Counted from the first letter of the stretch, positions 1 through 8,223 are shown. The stretch: DNA of 64,000 bases from Umezawaea beigongshangensis (GCF_016464305.1 NZ_JAEIOJ010000004.1:1-64000); one strand, 5' to 3'. Made by a program: numbers and translations. Notes: generated by a model not told the origin, from the letters alone.

Positions 1-249
1 CCGCTGCGCCGCACGATCCAGCGCGAGATCGAGGACCAGCTCTCGGAGAAGATCCTGTTCGGCGAGATCCAGGCCGGTCAGATCATCATCACCGACGTCG
101 AGGGCTGGGACGGCCAGGAGGCCACGCAGGACAAGGCGAAGTTCGTCTTCCGCGGCGAGCTGAAGCCGACCGGTGTCCCGGACGCTCCTCCGGTGAACCT
201 GGCCTCCTCCGGAGGCTCCGACGCCTCCGGTGAGGTCGAGTCCGCCTGA
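1..249 (+). CDS. clpC: ClpC AAA+ unfoldase, C-terminal fragment
   Basis: The window begins inside this gene and keeps its last 82 residues. They start with PLRRTIQREIEDQLSEKILF, the conserved end of the second AAA+ module of actinobacterial ClpC, followed by a short beta region and a Ser/Gly/acidic tail. ClpC unfolds substrates for the ClpP protease in the cytosol. In M. tuberculosis clpC1 lies near mhuD and mutY, and the same neighbours follow here, which supports ClpC over ClpB. The N-terminal repeats and both Walker motifs lie outside the window. A strong hairpin follows the stop codon. Confidence 0.93.
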   Translation, partial: PLRRTIQREIEDQLSEKILFGEIQAGQIIITDVEGWDGQEATQDKAKFVFRGELKPTGVPDAPPVNLASSGGSDASGEVESA

Positions 250-268
250 TCGGACCCGCTGTCGCGAC

Positions 269-299
269 GAGCCCCCCGGCTTCCGAAGCCGGGGGGCTC
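269..299. terminator. Bidirectional terminator between clpC and pcp
   Basis: A perfect 14-bp stem (269-282 pairing with 286-299) with a 3-nt loop sits between the convergent clpC and pcp stop codons. It lacks a long T-tract on either side, as is usual in GC-rich actinomycetes. Confidence 0.85.
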
Positions 300-307
300 C
301 GTCGTGC

Positions 308-961
308 TCAGGACAGGGTGCCCGCGCTCACCGCGAGGTCCGTCGACACCTCCAGGCTCGCGCGCACGATCACGTCCAGCGCGTCGGCGGTGGTGCTGAC
401 CGGCAGGCTCGGCGCGTCCTTCCCCTCCGCCTGCTCGGGGGAGAACGGCACGTGGACGAACCCGCCCCGCACGTGCGGCAGCTCCGTCGCCAGCAGGTGC
501 ATCAGCCCGTAGAAGACGTGGTTGCACACGAACGTCCCGGCCGTGTGCGACACCGACGCGGGAATCCCCGCCTCCTCCAGCCGCGCCACGCACGCCTTCA
601 CCGGCAGTCCGGTGAAGTACGCGGCGGGCGCGTCCGGCACCACCGGCACGTCGATCGGCTGGTTGCCCGCGTTGTCCGGGACGCGGGCGTCGCTGAGGTT
701 CACGGCGATCCGCTCCGGCGTGATCCCGTCGCGGCCACCGGCCTGTCCGACGCAGATCACGACGTCCGGCGCGTGTTCGGCCACGGCGGCGCGCAGGGCG
801 GTGATCGAGGCGTCGAAGACGCAGGGGAGCTGGAGCACGACGAGCTGGTGGTCGCCGGTGCGCGGGCGTGCGGCGAGTTCGATCACCGCGTCCCAGGAGG
901 GGTTGGTCCGTTCGCCTCCGAACGGTTCGAACCCGGTCAACAGAACGGTCGAGGTCTCCAC
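308..961 (-). CDS. pcp: Pyrrolidone-carboxylate peptidase (pyroglutamyl peptidase I)
   Basis: This cytosolic C15 cysteine peptidase removes N-terminal pyroglutamate from peptides. The 217-residue protein has the family's full length, opens with LLTGFEPFGG, and shows the catalytic Glu83 (GRDGITPERIA), Cys146 (GTFVCNHVFYG) and His170 (GGFVHVPFSPEQ). The start is GTG at 961: a TAGTCT hexamer ends 6 nt before it and no Shine-Dalgarno is visible, so the message is probably leaderless. It is convergent with clpC and lies 73 bp downstream of the sirtuin gene on the same strand. Confidence 0.93.
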   Translation of the reverse strand: METSTVLLTGFEPFGGERTNPSWDAVIELAARPRTGDHQLVVLQLPCVFDASITALRAAVAEHAPDVVICVGQAGGRDGITPERIAVNLSDARVPDNAGNQPIDVPVVPDAPAAYFTGLPVKACVARLEEAGIPASVSHTAGTFVCNHVFYGLMHLLATELPHVRGGFVHVPFSPEQAEGKDAPSLPVSTTADALDVIVRASLEVSTDLAVSAGTLS

Positions 962-967
962 TCGGGC

Positions 968-973
968 AGACTA
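968..973 (-). promoter_or_regulatory. -10 hexamer of a leaderless pcp promoter
   Basis: TAGTCT on the minus strand, followed by 6 nt and then the GTG start of pcp. The geometry puts the transcript start at the start codon. Confidence 0.55.
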
Positions 974-1034
974 GATGCGCGGTGCCCCCGCAGCCGACGG
1001 ATCCGCCCGGAGCGGGCAGGCCGAGGGACGGGGG

Positions 1035-1853
1035 TCAGCGCCGGGACAACCGCGCGTCCAGCTCCGCCAGCGCCTCCGCCGCGCCCAGCGGCAGCGACAC
1101 GCCGCGGCCGTGCCGGATCTCCGGCTCGCGGGGGTTGATCCGGATCAGCGATCCGCTCGCGGCGCTGGCCAGCTCGGCCTGCCGCCGCACGGTCGGCACC
1201 GCGCTGCCCGCGCCCAGCTCCACCACGACGAGGCGCGCGGCACGCAACCCGCGCCGCCACGACGTCAGCTCGTCCAGGGCCCGCTGGCTGCGGTCGCCCA
1301 CCCACGAGCGGTCGCCGAACATCAGGATGTTGGGCCGAGCCAGCCCGCCGCAGTTGCGGCACTCCGGCAGCGGCCCGCGCGCCCGCATCGTCTCCGGGTC
1401 CACGTCCACCGCCACGCCGCCGGCCGGCCACACGTCGTCCGTGCACGGCCGCACGCACTGCAGGTGGTGGATGGACCCGTGCACCTCGGCGACGCCGTCG
1501 AACCCGGCGCGCTGGAACTGGCCGTCCACGTTGGACGTGAACACCCGGAGCCCGGTCCGCTCGCCCCAGCCGCGCAGCACCGCGAACCCGGCGTGCGGCA
1601 CCGTGCGCCGGTACAGCTCCAGGCGGTGCCCGTAGAAGCCCCACGCCAGCGCCGGGTCGTCGGTGAAGTGCACCGGATCGGCCAGTTCCTCGAAGCGCAG
1701 GCCCAGCCGCTCGTACGGCGGGTACGCGCGCCAGAAGCCGTGGTCGCCGCGGAAGTCCGGCAGGCCGGAGTCCACGCCCACGCCCGCACCGGCGCAGACC
1801 AGCAGGGCCTCGGCGCTCTCGACGAGCGCCGCGGCCCGGTCCAACTCGTGCAC
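1035..1853 (-). CDS. Sir2-family NAD-dependent protein deacylase
   Basis: A sirtuin-like enzyme of 272 residues, predicted to use NAD+ to remove acyl groups from lysines in the cytosol. Motifs in order: GAGVGVDSGLPDFRG near residue 22 (the NAD loop, with Val where most sirtuins have Ser), FTSNVDGQFQRAG near 105 (a divergent TQNID motif), the catalytic His125 in VHGS, two cysteine pairs (C133/C137 and C165/C168) that could hold zinc, and RPNILMFGD near 173. Its GTG start shares one base with the TAG stop of the upstream mhuD gene, so the two are translationally coupled. The variant NAD-loop and TQNID residues leave its activity uncertain. Confidence 0.85.
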   Translation of the reverse strand: MHELDRAAALVESAEALLVCAGAGVGVDSGLPDFRGDHGFWRAYPPYERLGLRFEELADPVHFTDDPALAWGFYGHRLELYRRTVPHAGFAVLRGWGERTGLRVFTSNVDGQFQRAGFDGVAEVHGSIHHLQCVRPCTDDVWPAGGVAVDVDPETMRARGPLPECRNCGGLARPNILMFGDRSWVGDRSQRALDELTSWRRGLRAARLVVVELGAGSAVPTVRRQAELASAASGSLIRINPREPEIRHGRGVSLPLGAAEALAELDARLSRR

Positions 1854-2167
1854 TACTCCGCTGGCTTCGGCTGCGAGCTCAGGACGACCTCGAACTCCAG
1901 CAGGTTCGAGCCGGACGCCACCGGCTTCGCGCGCTCGCCGGAGTGCGCCTCGCGGGCACCGCCGTCGCGCCAGTTCTCGAAGTCGGCCTCGGTCTCCCAG
2001 CGCGTGTAGACGAAGTAGCGGTTGTCGCCCTTCACCGGCCGCAGCAGCTCGAAGCCCAGGAAGCCGGGGGAGGAGTCGACCGCGCCGAGCCGCGCGGCGA
2101 ACCGCTTCTCCAGCTCGGGGCCGGCGCCCTCGGGGACCTCGATAGCGTTGATCTTCACGACTGCCAT
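1853..2167 (-). CDS. mhuD: MhuD-type heme-degrading monooxygenase
   Basis: A 104-residue antibiotic-biosynthesis-monooxygenase (ferredoxin-like fold) protein. It is close over its whole length to M. tuberculosis MhuD (Rv3592), which opens heme without releasing carbon monoxide. The residues known to place or bind heme in MhuD are kept: Asn7 (VVKINAIEVP), Trp66 and His75. Its place near mutY and clpC also matches mycobacteria. A TAGGGT hexamer lies 7 nt before the ATG, suggesting a leaderless start. It overlaps the sirtuin start by one base. Function in iron recycling is inferred from the family. Confidence 0.9.
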   Translation of the reverse strand: MAVVKINAIEVPEGAGPELEKRFAARLGAVDSSPGFLGFELLRPVKGDNRYFVYTRWETEADFENWRDGGAREAHSGERAKPVASGSNLLEFEVVLSSQPKPAE

Positions 2168-2174
2168 GCCGTCC

Positions 2175-2180
2175 ACCCTA
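2175..2180 (-). promoter_or_regulatory. -10 hexamer of a leaderless mhuD promoter
   Basis: TAGGGT on the minus strand, 7 nt before the ATG of mhuD, with no Shine-Dalgarno between. Confidence 0.5.
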
Positions 2181-2217
2181 CGGCCGTCGGCCCGCTCCGC
2201 GCCGCTCCCCGTTCGGG

Positions 2218-3702
2218 TCAGCGGCGCAGCGGACCGGGGTAGAGGTGCTCGTCGGCGGGCTTCGTCGTGCCCCGGAACCACGCGGCGAAGAAGGCGTCGA
2301 GGTCCTGGCCCGCCACCCGCTCGACGTGCTGCTCGAACTCCGGCCAGGAGGCGTTGCCGTCGCGGTGCAGCGCCGCCCACTCCCGCAGGGCGCCGAAGAA
2401 CGCGTCGTCGCCGATCTGCCTGCGCAGGGCGTGCATCGCGACGATGCCCTTGTCGTAGACGCCCTCGAACTCCCGGCCGGGCCCCATGTCGTACAGCGCG
2501 CGCTCCCAGTAGCCGCTGCGGAAGTCGCTGCGCTCCACCACCATCCGGTACTGCGAGTCGAGGTCGCCGCCCTGCTTCGCCTCGTCCCACAGCCACTGCG
2601 CGTAGCTCGCGAGGCACTCGTTGAGGCAGATGTCGGCCCAGTTCTCGATGGTCACGGAGTCGCCGAACCACTGGTGCGCCTGCTCGTGCACGACGGTCTC
2701 CAGCTCGGCCCACCCCGCGTAGACCGGCCGCGTCTGCGTCTCCAGGGAGAAGCCGATCTGGTCGGCGAGGAAGATCCCGCCCGCCGCGCGCTGCGGGTAC
2801 GGCCCGAACTTCTCGGCCAGGAACGCGAGCACCTCCGGCATCCGCTGCTGCACCGACCGCTTGTGCTCGGCGCCGGGCGCGTAGGCGTCGACGACGGGGG
2901 TGCCGTCGGGGAGCTGCGAGCGGTCGACCGTCCACCGGTCGATCGCCACGGTCGTCAGGTAGCTCGCGATCGGCGTCTCCTCGCGCCACTCGAACGTGGT
3001 CCAGCCGTCGGCGGAGACCGGCGTGCCCTCCAGCCCGTTGGAGATCGCCGTCCAGCCGTCGGGGACGCGCGCGGACAGCGTCCAGGTCGCCTTGTCGCGC
3101 GGGGTGTCGTTCACCGGGTACCAGGTGGACGCCGAGTGCGGCTGTCCCGCCGCGAACGCGCCGCCGGACGCGGAGACCTGCCAGCCGCTGGTGCCCAGCG
3201 AGTCGTCCGCGATGGCCGCGGGATCGCCGCCGTAGACGACCTCGGCCGTGAAGACGCCGCCCGGCGGCAACGGCGTCTCGGGCGTGATCACCAGTTCGTG
3301 ATCACCCTCCCTGGTGAACGTCGCCGGTCGGCCGCCGATCGTCACGGCGCTGACGTCGAGGCCGCGCAGGTCGAGGTGGAAGCGGGACAGCTCGGCGGTG
3401 GCGTTCGCGGTGATCGCCGCCCTGCCGTCGAGCCGGCGCGTGTCCGGCGAGTAGCTGACGTCCACGTCGTAGCCGGTGACGTCGTAGCCGCCGTTGCCGT
3501 CCTGCGGGTAGTAGGGGTCACCGGCGCCGTCCGGGCTCGGCGGGGCCGACGTGAGCGGCGGCCTGCTCCCCGTCGTCGCGGGCACGAGCGCCGACGGGCT
3601 CCCGCCCGACTCGACGGGCAACCGGGCGACCACCACACCCGCCGCGAGCAGCGCGACCACGACGATCACCAGGTACGTGCGCGTGCGCGGGCTGACCACC
3701 AT
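2218..3702 (-). CDS. Membrane-anchored M1-family metallopeptidase
   Basis: A 494-residue zinc aminopeptidase-like protein. Residues about 5-27 form a hydrophobic signal anchor (LVIVVVALLAAGVVVA), followed by a Pro/Ser/Gly-rich linker and an M1 N-terminal beta domain. The catalytic HEQAH motif is followed by the distal zinc ligand Glu with the 18-residue spacing of the gluzincins. The usual GAMEN substrate motif is not obvious, so substrate class is open. The start is ATG at 3702: CATGAT ends 6 nt upstream, and longer in-frame extensions run into the divergent hydrolase gene. It probably acts outside the membrane. Confidence 0.87.
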   Translation of the reverse strand: MVVSPRTRTYLVIVVVALLAAGVVVARLPVESGGSPSALVPATTGSRPPLTSAPPSPDGAGDPYYPQDGNGGYDVTGYDVDVSYSPDTRRLDGRAAITANATAELSRFHLDLRGLDVSAVTIGGRPATFTREGDHELVITPETPLPPGGVFTAEVVYGGDPAAIADDSLGTSGWQVSASGGAFAAGQPHSASTWYPVNDTPRDKATWTLSARVPDGWTAISNGLEGTPVSADGWTTFEWREETPIASYLTTVAIDRWTVDRSQLPDGTPVVDAYAPGAEHKRSVQQRMPEVLAFLAEKFGPYPQRAAGGIFLADQIGFSLETQTRPVYAGWAELETVVHEQAHQWFGDSVTIENWADICLNECLASYAQWLWDEAKQGGDLDSQYRMVVERSDFRSGYWERALYDMGPGREFEGVYDKGIVAMHALRRQIGDDAFFGALREWAALHRDGNASWPEFEQHVERVAGQDLDAFFAAWFRGTTKPADEHLYPGPLRR

Positions 3703-3708
3703 CCGCCC

Positions 3709-3714
3709 ATCATG
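3709..3714 (-). promoter_or_regulatory. -10 hexamer of the M1 peptidase promoter
   Basis: CATGAT on the minus strand, 6 nt before ATG 3702. Only 31 bp separate this start from the divergent GTG at 3734, leaving room for little more than two leaderless promoters. Confidence 0.5.
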
Positions 3715-3733
3715 CCTGCGGTAGACCTGATCC

Positions 3734-4477
3734 GTGACACACGTCGACTTCGGCGGGGCGGGCCCCGGCATCGTCCTGCTGCACGGCCTGATGAGCCGCG
3801 CCACCACGTGGTGGACCGTCGCGCAGTGGCTGCTGCCGCACGGGCACGTCGTCGCGCTCGACGCGCGGGGCCACGGGCGCGACCGGCGGCGGGGTCCGTG
3901 GCGCACCGAGGACCTCGTCGCCGACGTGGCCGCCGAGGTGGAGCGGCTCGACCTCGGCCCGGCCGTGGTGATCGGTCACTCGATGGGCGGACTGCACGCG
4001 TGGGGCCTCGCCGCCACCAGGCCCGACCTGGTGCGGGCGGTGGTCGCGGAGGACGTCGTGCCGGACAACCGCGGGAGGTCGGTCGAGGACTGGAGGTGGT
4101 ACTTCGACGCGTGGCCGGTGCCGTTCACCTCGCTCGCGCACGTGCGGTCGTTCTTCGGCACCCCGCACGTGCAGGAGTTCTTCACCGAGCGCGAGGACGG
4201 CTGGCACCTCATCGCCCGGCTGGAGGACCTGTACGCCATCGCCGGGGAGTGGGGCGAGCGCGACTACTGGCACCTCGTGGACGGCGTGCGCTGCCCGTCG
4301 CTGCTGATCGAGGCGGGCCGCGGCGGGATGCGGCCGGGCCAGATGGCCGAGGTGGCGCGGCGCACCGGCGGGCGGCACGTGCTCGTCGAGGAGTCCGGGC
4401 ACTGCGTGCACGACGACGCGCCGGACGTCTACCGGGGAGCGGTGGAGGCGTTCCTGTCCGACGTCCTGGCCCGCTGA
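3734..4477 (+). CDS. Alpha/beta-fold hydrolase
   Basis: A 247-residue serine hydrolase of the alpha/beta fold. The oxyanion region LLHGLMSRATTW is near residue 15, the nucleophile elbow GHSMGG has Ser83, and the C-terminal His223 lies in EESGHCVHDD. The acid is probably in LIEAGRGG near residue 191, where a Glu rather than Asp is present. The substrate cannot be read from sequence. A hydrolase of this type (Rv3591c) also sits beside mhuD and mutY in M. tuberculosis. It starts at GTG 3734, divergent from the M1 peptidase and convergent with mutY. Confidence 0.85.
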   Translation: MTHVDFGGAGPGIVLLHGLMSRATTWWTVAQWLLPHGHVVALDARGHGRDRRRGPWRTEDLVADVAAEVERLDLGPAVVIGHSMGGLHAWGLAATRPDLVRAVVAEDVVPDNRGRSVEDWRWYFDAWPVPFTSLAHVRSFFGTPHVQEFFTEREDGWHLIARLEDLYAIAGEWGERDYWHLVDGVRCPSLLIEAGRGGMRPGQMAEVARRTGGRHVLVEESGHCVHDDAPDVYRGAVEAFLSDVLAR

Positions 4478-4502
4478 TCGGCCGAGTTCGCGCGCCCGCG
4501 CG

Positions 4503-5378
4503 TCAGTGCTCGCCCGGCAGGGCGAACAGCCCCGACGAGGTCTGCTCCACGAGACCGTCGACCAGCAGCGAGTGCAGGCAGCGGTCCCGCTGGCCCGCGT
4601 CGGCCCACACCGCGTCCAGCACGGTCTTGCTCACCGGGTCCTCGGTGCCGCGCAGCACGTCGAGCAGCTTGCCCCGCACCTGGCGGTCGGTGCCCGCGAA
4701 CTTCTGCGCGGTCTTCACCGGGCCGTCGTACGCCGGGCGACCCGCGCGCTGCCAGGCGCACTCGCCGAGCACCGGGCAGTCCGCGCAGCGCGGCGTGCGC
4801 GCGACGCACACCAGAGCGCCCAGCTCCATCAGCGCCGCCGAGTACCGCGCGGCCCTCGCCTCGTCCTGCGGCAGCATCGCCCGCACGTCCGCCAGGTCGC
4901 GCGTCGTGGACGGCGGCCCGGCGTCGGCGGCCCCGTGCACCGCGCGGGCCACCACGCGGCGCACGTTGGTGTCCACGACCGGTACCCGCTGCCCGTAGGC
5001 GAAGGCCGCGACGGCGCGCGCGGTGTAGGCGCCGATGCCGGGCAGGGCGAGCAGCGTGTCCACGTCGGACGGGACCACGTCGCCGTGCTCGGCCGCGACG
5101 ACCTGCGCCGCCGCGTGCAGCCGCAGGGCCCGGCGGGGGTAGCCGAGCTTCCCCCACGCCCGCACGACCTCGCCCTGCGTCGCCTCGGCCATCGCGGACG
5201 GCACGGGCCAGCGCGCCGTCCACGACCGCCAGACCGGCTCCACCCGCGCGACGGGCGTCTGCTGGAGCATGATCTCGCTGACCAGGACGCCCCACGCGGT
5301 GCAGCCGGGATCGCGCCAGGGCAGGTCGCGCGCGTTCTCGTCGAACCAGTCGAGCAGCAACTCGGTGTCCACGCTCAT
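4503..5378 (-). CDS. mutY: A/G-specific adenine DNA glycosylase
   Basis: MutY removes adenine mispaired with 8-oxoguanine. The 291-residue protein has the catalytic Glu in SEIMLQQTPVARV near residue 35, the helix-hairpin-helix LPGIGAYTARAV with the catalytic Asp in VVDTNVRR, and a 4Fe-4S loop with the exact C-X6-C-X2-C-X5-C spacing. The C-terminal 8-oxoG-recognition domain is short, as in actinobacterial MutY. ATG 5378 (MSVDTELL) is preferred to an extension of 10 residues upstream. It is convergent with the hydrolase and 36 bp downstream of the carbonic anhydrase stop region on the same strand. Confidence 0.93.
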   Translation of the reverse strand: MSVDTELLLDWFDENARDLPWRDPGCTAWGVLVSEIMLQQTPVARVEPVWRSWTARWPVPSAMAEATQGEVVRAWGKLGYPRRALRLHAAAQVVAAEHGDVVPSDVDTLLALPGIGAYTARAVAAFAYGQRVPVVDTNVRRVVARAVHGAADAGPPSTTRDLADVRAMLPQDEARAARYSAALMELGALVCVARTPRCADCPVLGECAWQRAGRPAYDGPVKTAQKFAGTDRQVRGKLLDVLRGTEDPVSKTVLDAVWADAGQRDRCLHSLLVDGLVEQTSSGLFALPGEH

Positions 5379-5414
5379 GGTGACGCGATCATCCCAGTGC
5401 CGCCGCACCGGCGC

Positions 5415-5906
5415 TCAGACGACCTCGTGCAACCGGCCCGTGTGCACGTCGTAGACGAAGCCGCGGACCTGGTCGCGGTGCGGCAGGTACGGGCTCTGCC
5501 GGATGCGGTTCACCGACCCGCGCACGCTGTCCTCGACCACGCGGAACGCCTCCACCGCCCACGGCGGACGCAGACCGGACTCGCGTTCCAGCTCGTCCTT
5601 GAAGTCGTCCTCGGTCACCAGCTCCAGGCCGCAGTTCGTGTGGTGCACGAGCAGCACCTCGCGGGTGCCGAGCTTGCGCTGGCTCAGCGCCAGCGACCTG
5701 ATCATGTCGTCGGTGACGACTCCGCCCGCGTTGCGCAGCACGTGCGCCTCGCCCTGCTTCAGCCCGAAGATCTCGAACACCCTGATCCGCGAGTCCATGC
5801 AGGTGAGGATCGCCACCTGCATCGAGGGACGGGGGCTGGAGCGGTCACCGGGCACGACGTCGCCCAGCTCCTCGTTCCGGCGCAGCAACTCGTCGACAGC
5901 GGTCAC
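5415..5906 (-). CDS. Beta-class carbonic anhydrase
   Basis: This zinc enzyme interconverts CO2 and bicarbonate in the cytosol. The 163-residue protein carries the beta-class zinc set: Cys in ILTCMDSR with its Asp-Arg pair, His in VLLVHHTNCG and the following Cys. RNAGGVVTDD is also conserved. Length and sequence resemble the short mycobacterial type (Rv1284-like) more than the longer Rv3588c, although the chromosomal position is that of Rv3588c. The start is GTG 5906, with GGAGG 6 nt upstream. It is divergent from the membrane protein at 6056. Confidence 0.93.
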   Translation of the reverse strand: MTAVDELLRRNEELGDVVPGDRSSPRPSMQVAILTCMDSRIRVFEIFGLKQGEAHVLRNAGGVVTDDMIRSLALSQRKLGTREVLLVHHTNCGLELVTEDDFKDELERESGLRPPWAVEAFRVVEDSVRGSVNRIRQSPYLPHRDQVRGFVYDVHTGRLHEVV

Positions 5907-6043
5907 GTCACACCTCCGGCGATCACTTCTACAGGGGTCGAGTGGACATGGCACGGCCACCCTCTGACAAGGGGTTCCGGGGGTACGTCACTTTCACCGG
6001 ATTCAGCGATACCGCAGGGCGCGAAGATCGTTGGGGGCGCGGT

Positions 6044-6049
6044 TACCGT
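6044..6049 (+). promoter_or_regulatory. -10 hexamer, leaderless promoter of the 6056 gene
   Basis: TACCGT followed by 6 nt and a GTG start codon. The same hexamer and spacing occur before radA (28336-28341). Confidence 0.5.
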
Positions 6050-6055
6050 CGAGTG

Positions 6056-6685
6056 GTGACCGAGTCCGCGGGACCGCTGCCGCCGTGGGTGCACCGCCAC
6101 CGGCGTGCGGCGGCCCTGTCCGGCGGCGGTGTGCTCCTGCTGCTGCTCGTGTGGACGGTCGCGGTCCTGAGCGGCGGTGACGATCCCGCCGGGCAGCGCC
6201 TCGCCGCCCAGCGGATCGGCGCGGACGAACCGACCGCGTCGTCGTCCGCGCCACCGACCGCGCCACCGACCGAGCCACCGGCCGGCCCGCCGCGGGCGTG
6301 CCCGGACGAGGCCGTCCAGGTGGTCGCGGAGGCCGACCGGCCCGGCTACCTCGGTGGTCGGCAGCCGGTCTTCCGCCTCGTCGTCGGCAACACCGGCCCG
6401 GTCGCCTGCACCAGGGACATCGGCCGTCACCTGCGCGAACTGGTCGTGTCGACGGCCGACGGCGCGACCAGGCTGTGGTCGAGCAACGACTGCGGGCCCG
6501 CCGAGGGCGTCCAGACGCGCGTGCTGCACCCCGGTGAGCGCTTCCGGTTCGGCGTCACGTGGGTCGTCGGCACGTCGGTGCCGGGGTGCTCCGGCGACCA
6601 CGTGCCGCTCGCGCCGGGCGACTACCTGCTCACCGCGCGGCTGGGCGACCTGGTCGGCGAGCCGGTCGTCTTCCGGGTCTCCTGA
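6056..6685 (+). CDS. Membrane-anchored extracytoplasmic protein, Rv3587c-like
   Basis: A 209-residue protein of unknown function. A basic N-terminus (PPWVHRHRRAAA) is followed by one membrane segment (residues about 20-38), a Pro/Ala/Thr-rich linker, and an extracellular beta-rich domain with four cysteines that could form two disulfides (RACPDE, VACTRD, SNDCGP, VPGCSG). M. tuberculosis has a similarly built membrane protein, Rv3587c, beside its carbonic anhydrase, so this is probably the counterpart. GTG 6056 is chosen because a -10 hexamer lies 6 nt upstream; GTG 6053 is an alternative. It converges on the lacI gene with 5 bp between stops. Confidence 0.75.
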   Translation: MTESAGPLPPWVHRHRRAAALSGGGVLLLLLVWTVAVLSGGDDPAGQRLAAQRIGADEPTASSSAPPTAPPTEPPAGPPRACPDEAVQVVAEADRPGYLGGRQPVFRLVVGNTGPVACTRDIGRHLRELVVSTADGATRLWSSNDCGPAEGVQTRVLHPGERFRFGVTWVVGTSVPGCSGDHVPLAPGDYLLTARLGDLVGEPVVFRVS

Positions 6686-6690
6686 CGGCG

Positions 6691-7794
6691 TCAGGGGCCG
6701 AACCAGCGCTCCTCCTGCGCCGAGTGCGGCGCCGCGGCCGTGCGGCCGGTGATCAGCTCGGTGCCGAGGTCGACCGTGCGCGGCCTGGTCCGCTCGCTCG
6801 CGTCGAGCAGCAGCTTGCCCGCGGCGCGGCCCTTCTCCATGACCGGCTGGCGGATCGTGGTGAGCCCGGCCCGCTCGGCCTCGTGGATGCCGTCGAAACC
6901 GGTGACCGTCAGGTCGTCCGGCACCCGCAGACCGCGGCGCTCCGCCTCCTGGAGCGCGCCCAGAGCCAGTATGTCCGACGTGCAGACGAGGGCGGTGATG
7001 CCGGGATCGCGGTCGAGCACCTGGGCCGCGGCGGACGCGCCGGAGGCGATCGTGTGGTCGAAGCGCTCGACCACGGGCACCCGCGTCCAGTCCACACCCG
7101 CCTCGGCGAACTCCTCGGCCAGGCCGGTGAGCCGGGCGCGCTGCACGTGGAAGTGGGCCGCGTGCTGGCGGTCCACCGACACGAAGCCGTCGTTGCGGTC
7201 GCGGGCCAGGCGCATGCACACCACGCCGACGCGGCGGTGGCCCAGCGCGATGAGGTGGGCGGCCAGTCCGCGCATCGCGGCGCGGTCGTCGATGCCGACG
7301 CGGTCGACGTTGTCGAGGTCGGGCTGGTCGCAGACCACGGTGGGCACCGGGCGCTCCAGCACGGCAGCGAGGTGCGGGTCGTCGTCGGGCACGGAGTAGA
7401 CGACGAAGCCGTCGACACCGGCGCGGTGCACCGCCGCGACGTCCTCGCGCTCGGGGCTCGCCGGGACGAGCAGCAGGCCGGTGCCCGCGTCCTCGCACGC
7501 CAGCGCCAGACCCTCCAGGAACCCGATCGCCGCCGGGTCCCGGAAGGCGTAGGAGAGGTTCTCGGTGAGCAGCAGGCCGACCGCGCCCGCCTTGCGGGTG
7601 CGCAACGACCGCGCGACCGGGTCGGGGCCGGGGTAGCCGAGCCTGCGAGCCGTCTCCAACACCCTGCGCCGCAGCTCCGGGGAGAGCTGGTCGGGCCGGT
7701 TGTACGCGTTGGACACCGTTGTCCGGGAGACGCCCAGCTCAGCGGCCAGAGAGGCCAGCGTCGCGGGGCGTCGCACATGCATAGACCGCGCCAT
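6691..7794 (-). CDS. LacI-family transcriptional regulator
   Basis: A 367-residue LacI/GalR regulator. The helix-turn-helix (TLASLAAELGVSRTTVSNAY) is at residues about 10-30, then the hinge helix and a periplasmic-binding-protein-like ligand domain (VGLLLTENLSYAF and TDILALGALQEAE regions). The ligand is probably a sugar or nucleoside. Of several ATGs, 7794 (MARSMHV) is preferred because TACGGT lies exactly 6 nt upstream; ATG 7821 would fall within the palindrome at 7809-7819. That palindrome sits in the -35/-10 spacer, so the protein is probably self-repressed. It is divergent from the malE-like operon and may also control it. Confidence 0.88.
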   Translation of the reverse strand: MARSMHVRRPATLASLAAELGVSRTTVSNAYNRPDQLSPELRRRVLETARRLGYPGPDPVARSLRTRKAGAVGLLLTENLSYAFRDPAAIGFLEGLALACEDAGTGLLLVPASPEREDVAAVHRAGVDGFVVYSVPDDDPHLAAVLERPVPTVVCDQPDLDNVDRVGIDDRAAMRGLAAHLIALGHRRVGVVCMRLARDRNDGFVSVDRQHAAHFHVQRARLTGLAEEFAEAGVDWTRVPVVERFDHTIASGASAAAQVLDRDPGITALVCTSDILALGALQEAERRGLRVPDDLTVTGFDGIHEAERAGLTTIRQPVMEKGRAAGKLLLDASERTRPRTVDLGTELITGRTAAAPHSAQEERWFGP

Positions 7795-7808
7795 AGACGG
7801 ACCGTAAC

Positions 7809-7819
7809 GGTTCAGAACC
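7809..7819. promoter_or_regulatory. Candidate LacI operator
   Basis: GGTTCAGAACC is a perfect 11-bp palindrome around a central base. It lies just upstream of the -10 hexamer of the lacI gene. A near copy, GGTTCAGACCA, lies at 7899-7909. Confidence 0.5.
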
Positions 7820-8223
7820 ATTTGGAGAAGTCCAGGTGACGCGTGTCCCTACGATTTTCCGTTTCTGCACGTCAGAACGGGTTACCGATCAGGAGATTGG
7901 TTCAGACCATTGTGGTCGTCTGGGAGGTGCTGTGGATTTCCGGACGCCGGGCTGTGGGCGGAACACCCGAGTGCGCTTCCCGAGCCGGGGCGACCCGCTG
8001 TCCGTTCTCCCCGGTGACACCCGCTCGGCGGTTCAGGACCCGGCTCGCGGTCGGGATGCTCACCCCGGCTGCCCCGGTGATCCCGGACGGTCCGGACGTG
8101 CGACCTCCTCCGGCGTCGGCGTGCCGGGCGGCCCGGAGGCGAGCGCAACTTTTTGCAGAAATTGTTGAGCGTTCATCGAGAAGGGTGGGTCCGGTGCGTC
8201 CGTTGGGGGTGTGGTTGTCCGCC

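Noticed and set aside
2245-4998. Long plus-strand open frame antisense to the M1 peptidase and mutY
   Set aside because: It crosses several real genes on the other strand and shows no motif, ribosome site or normal composition.
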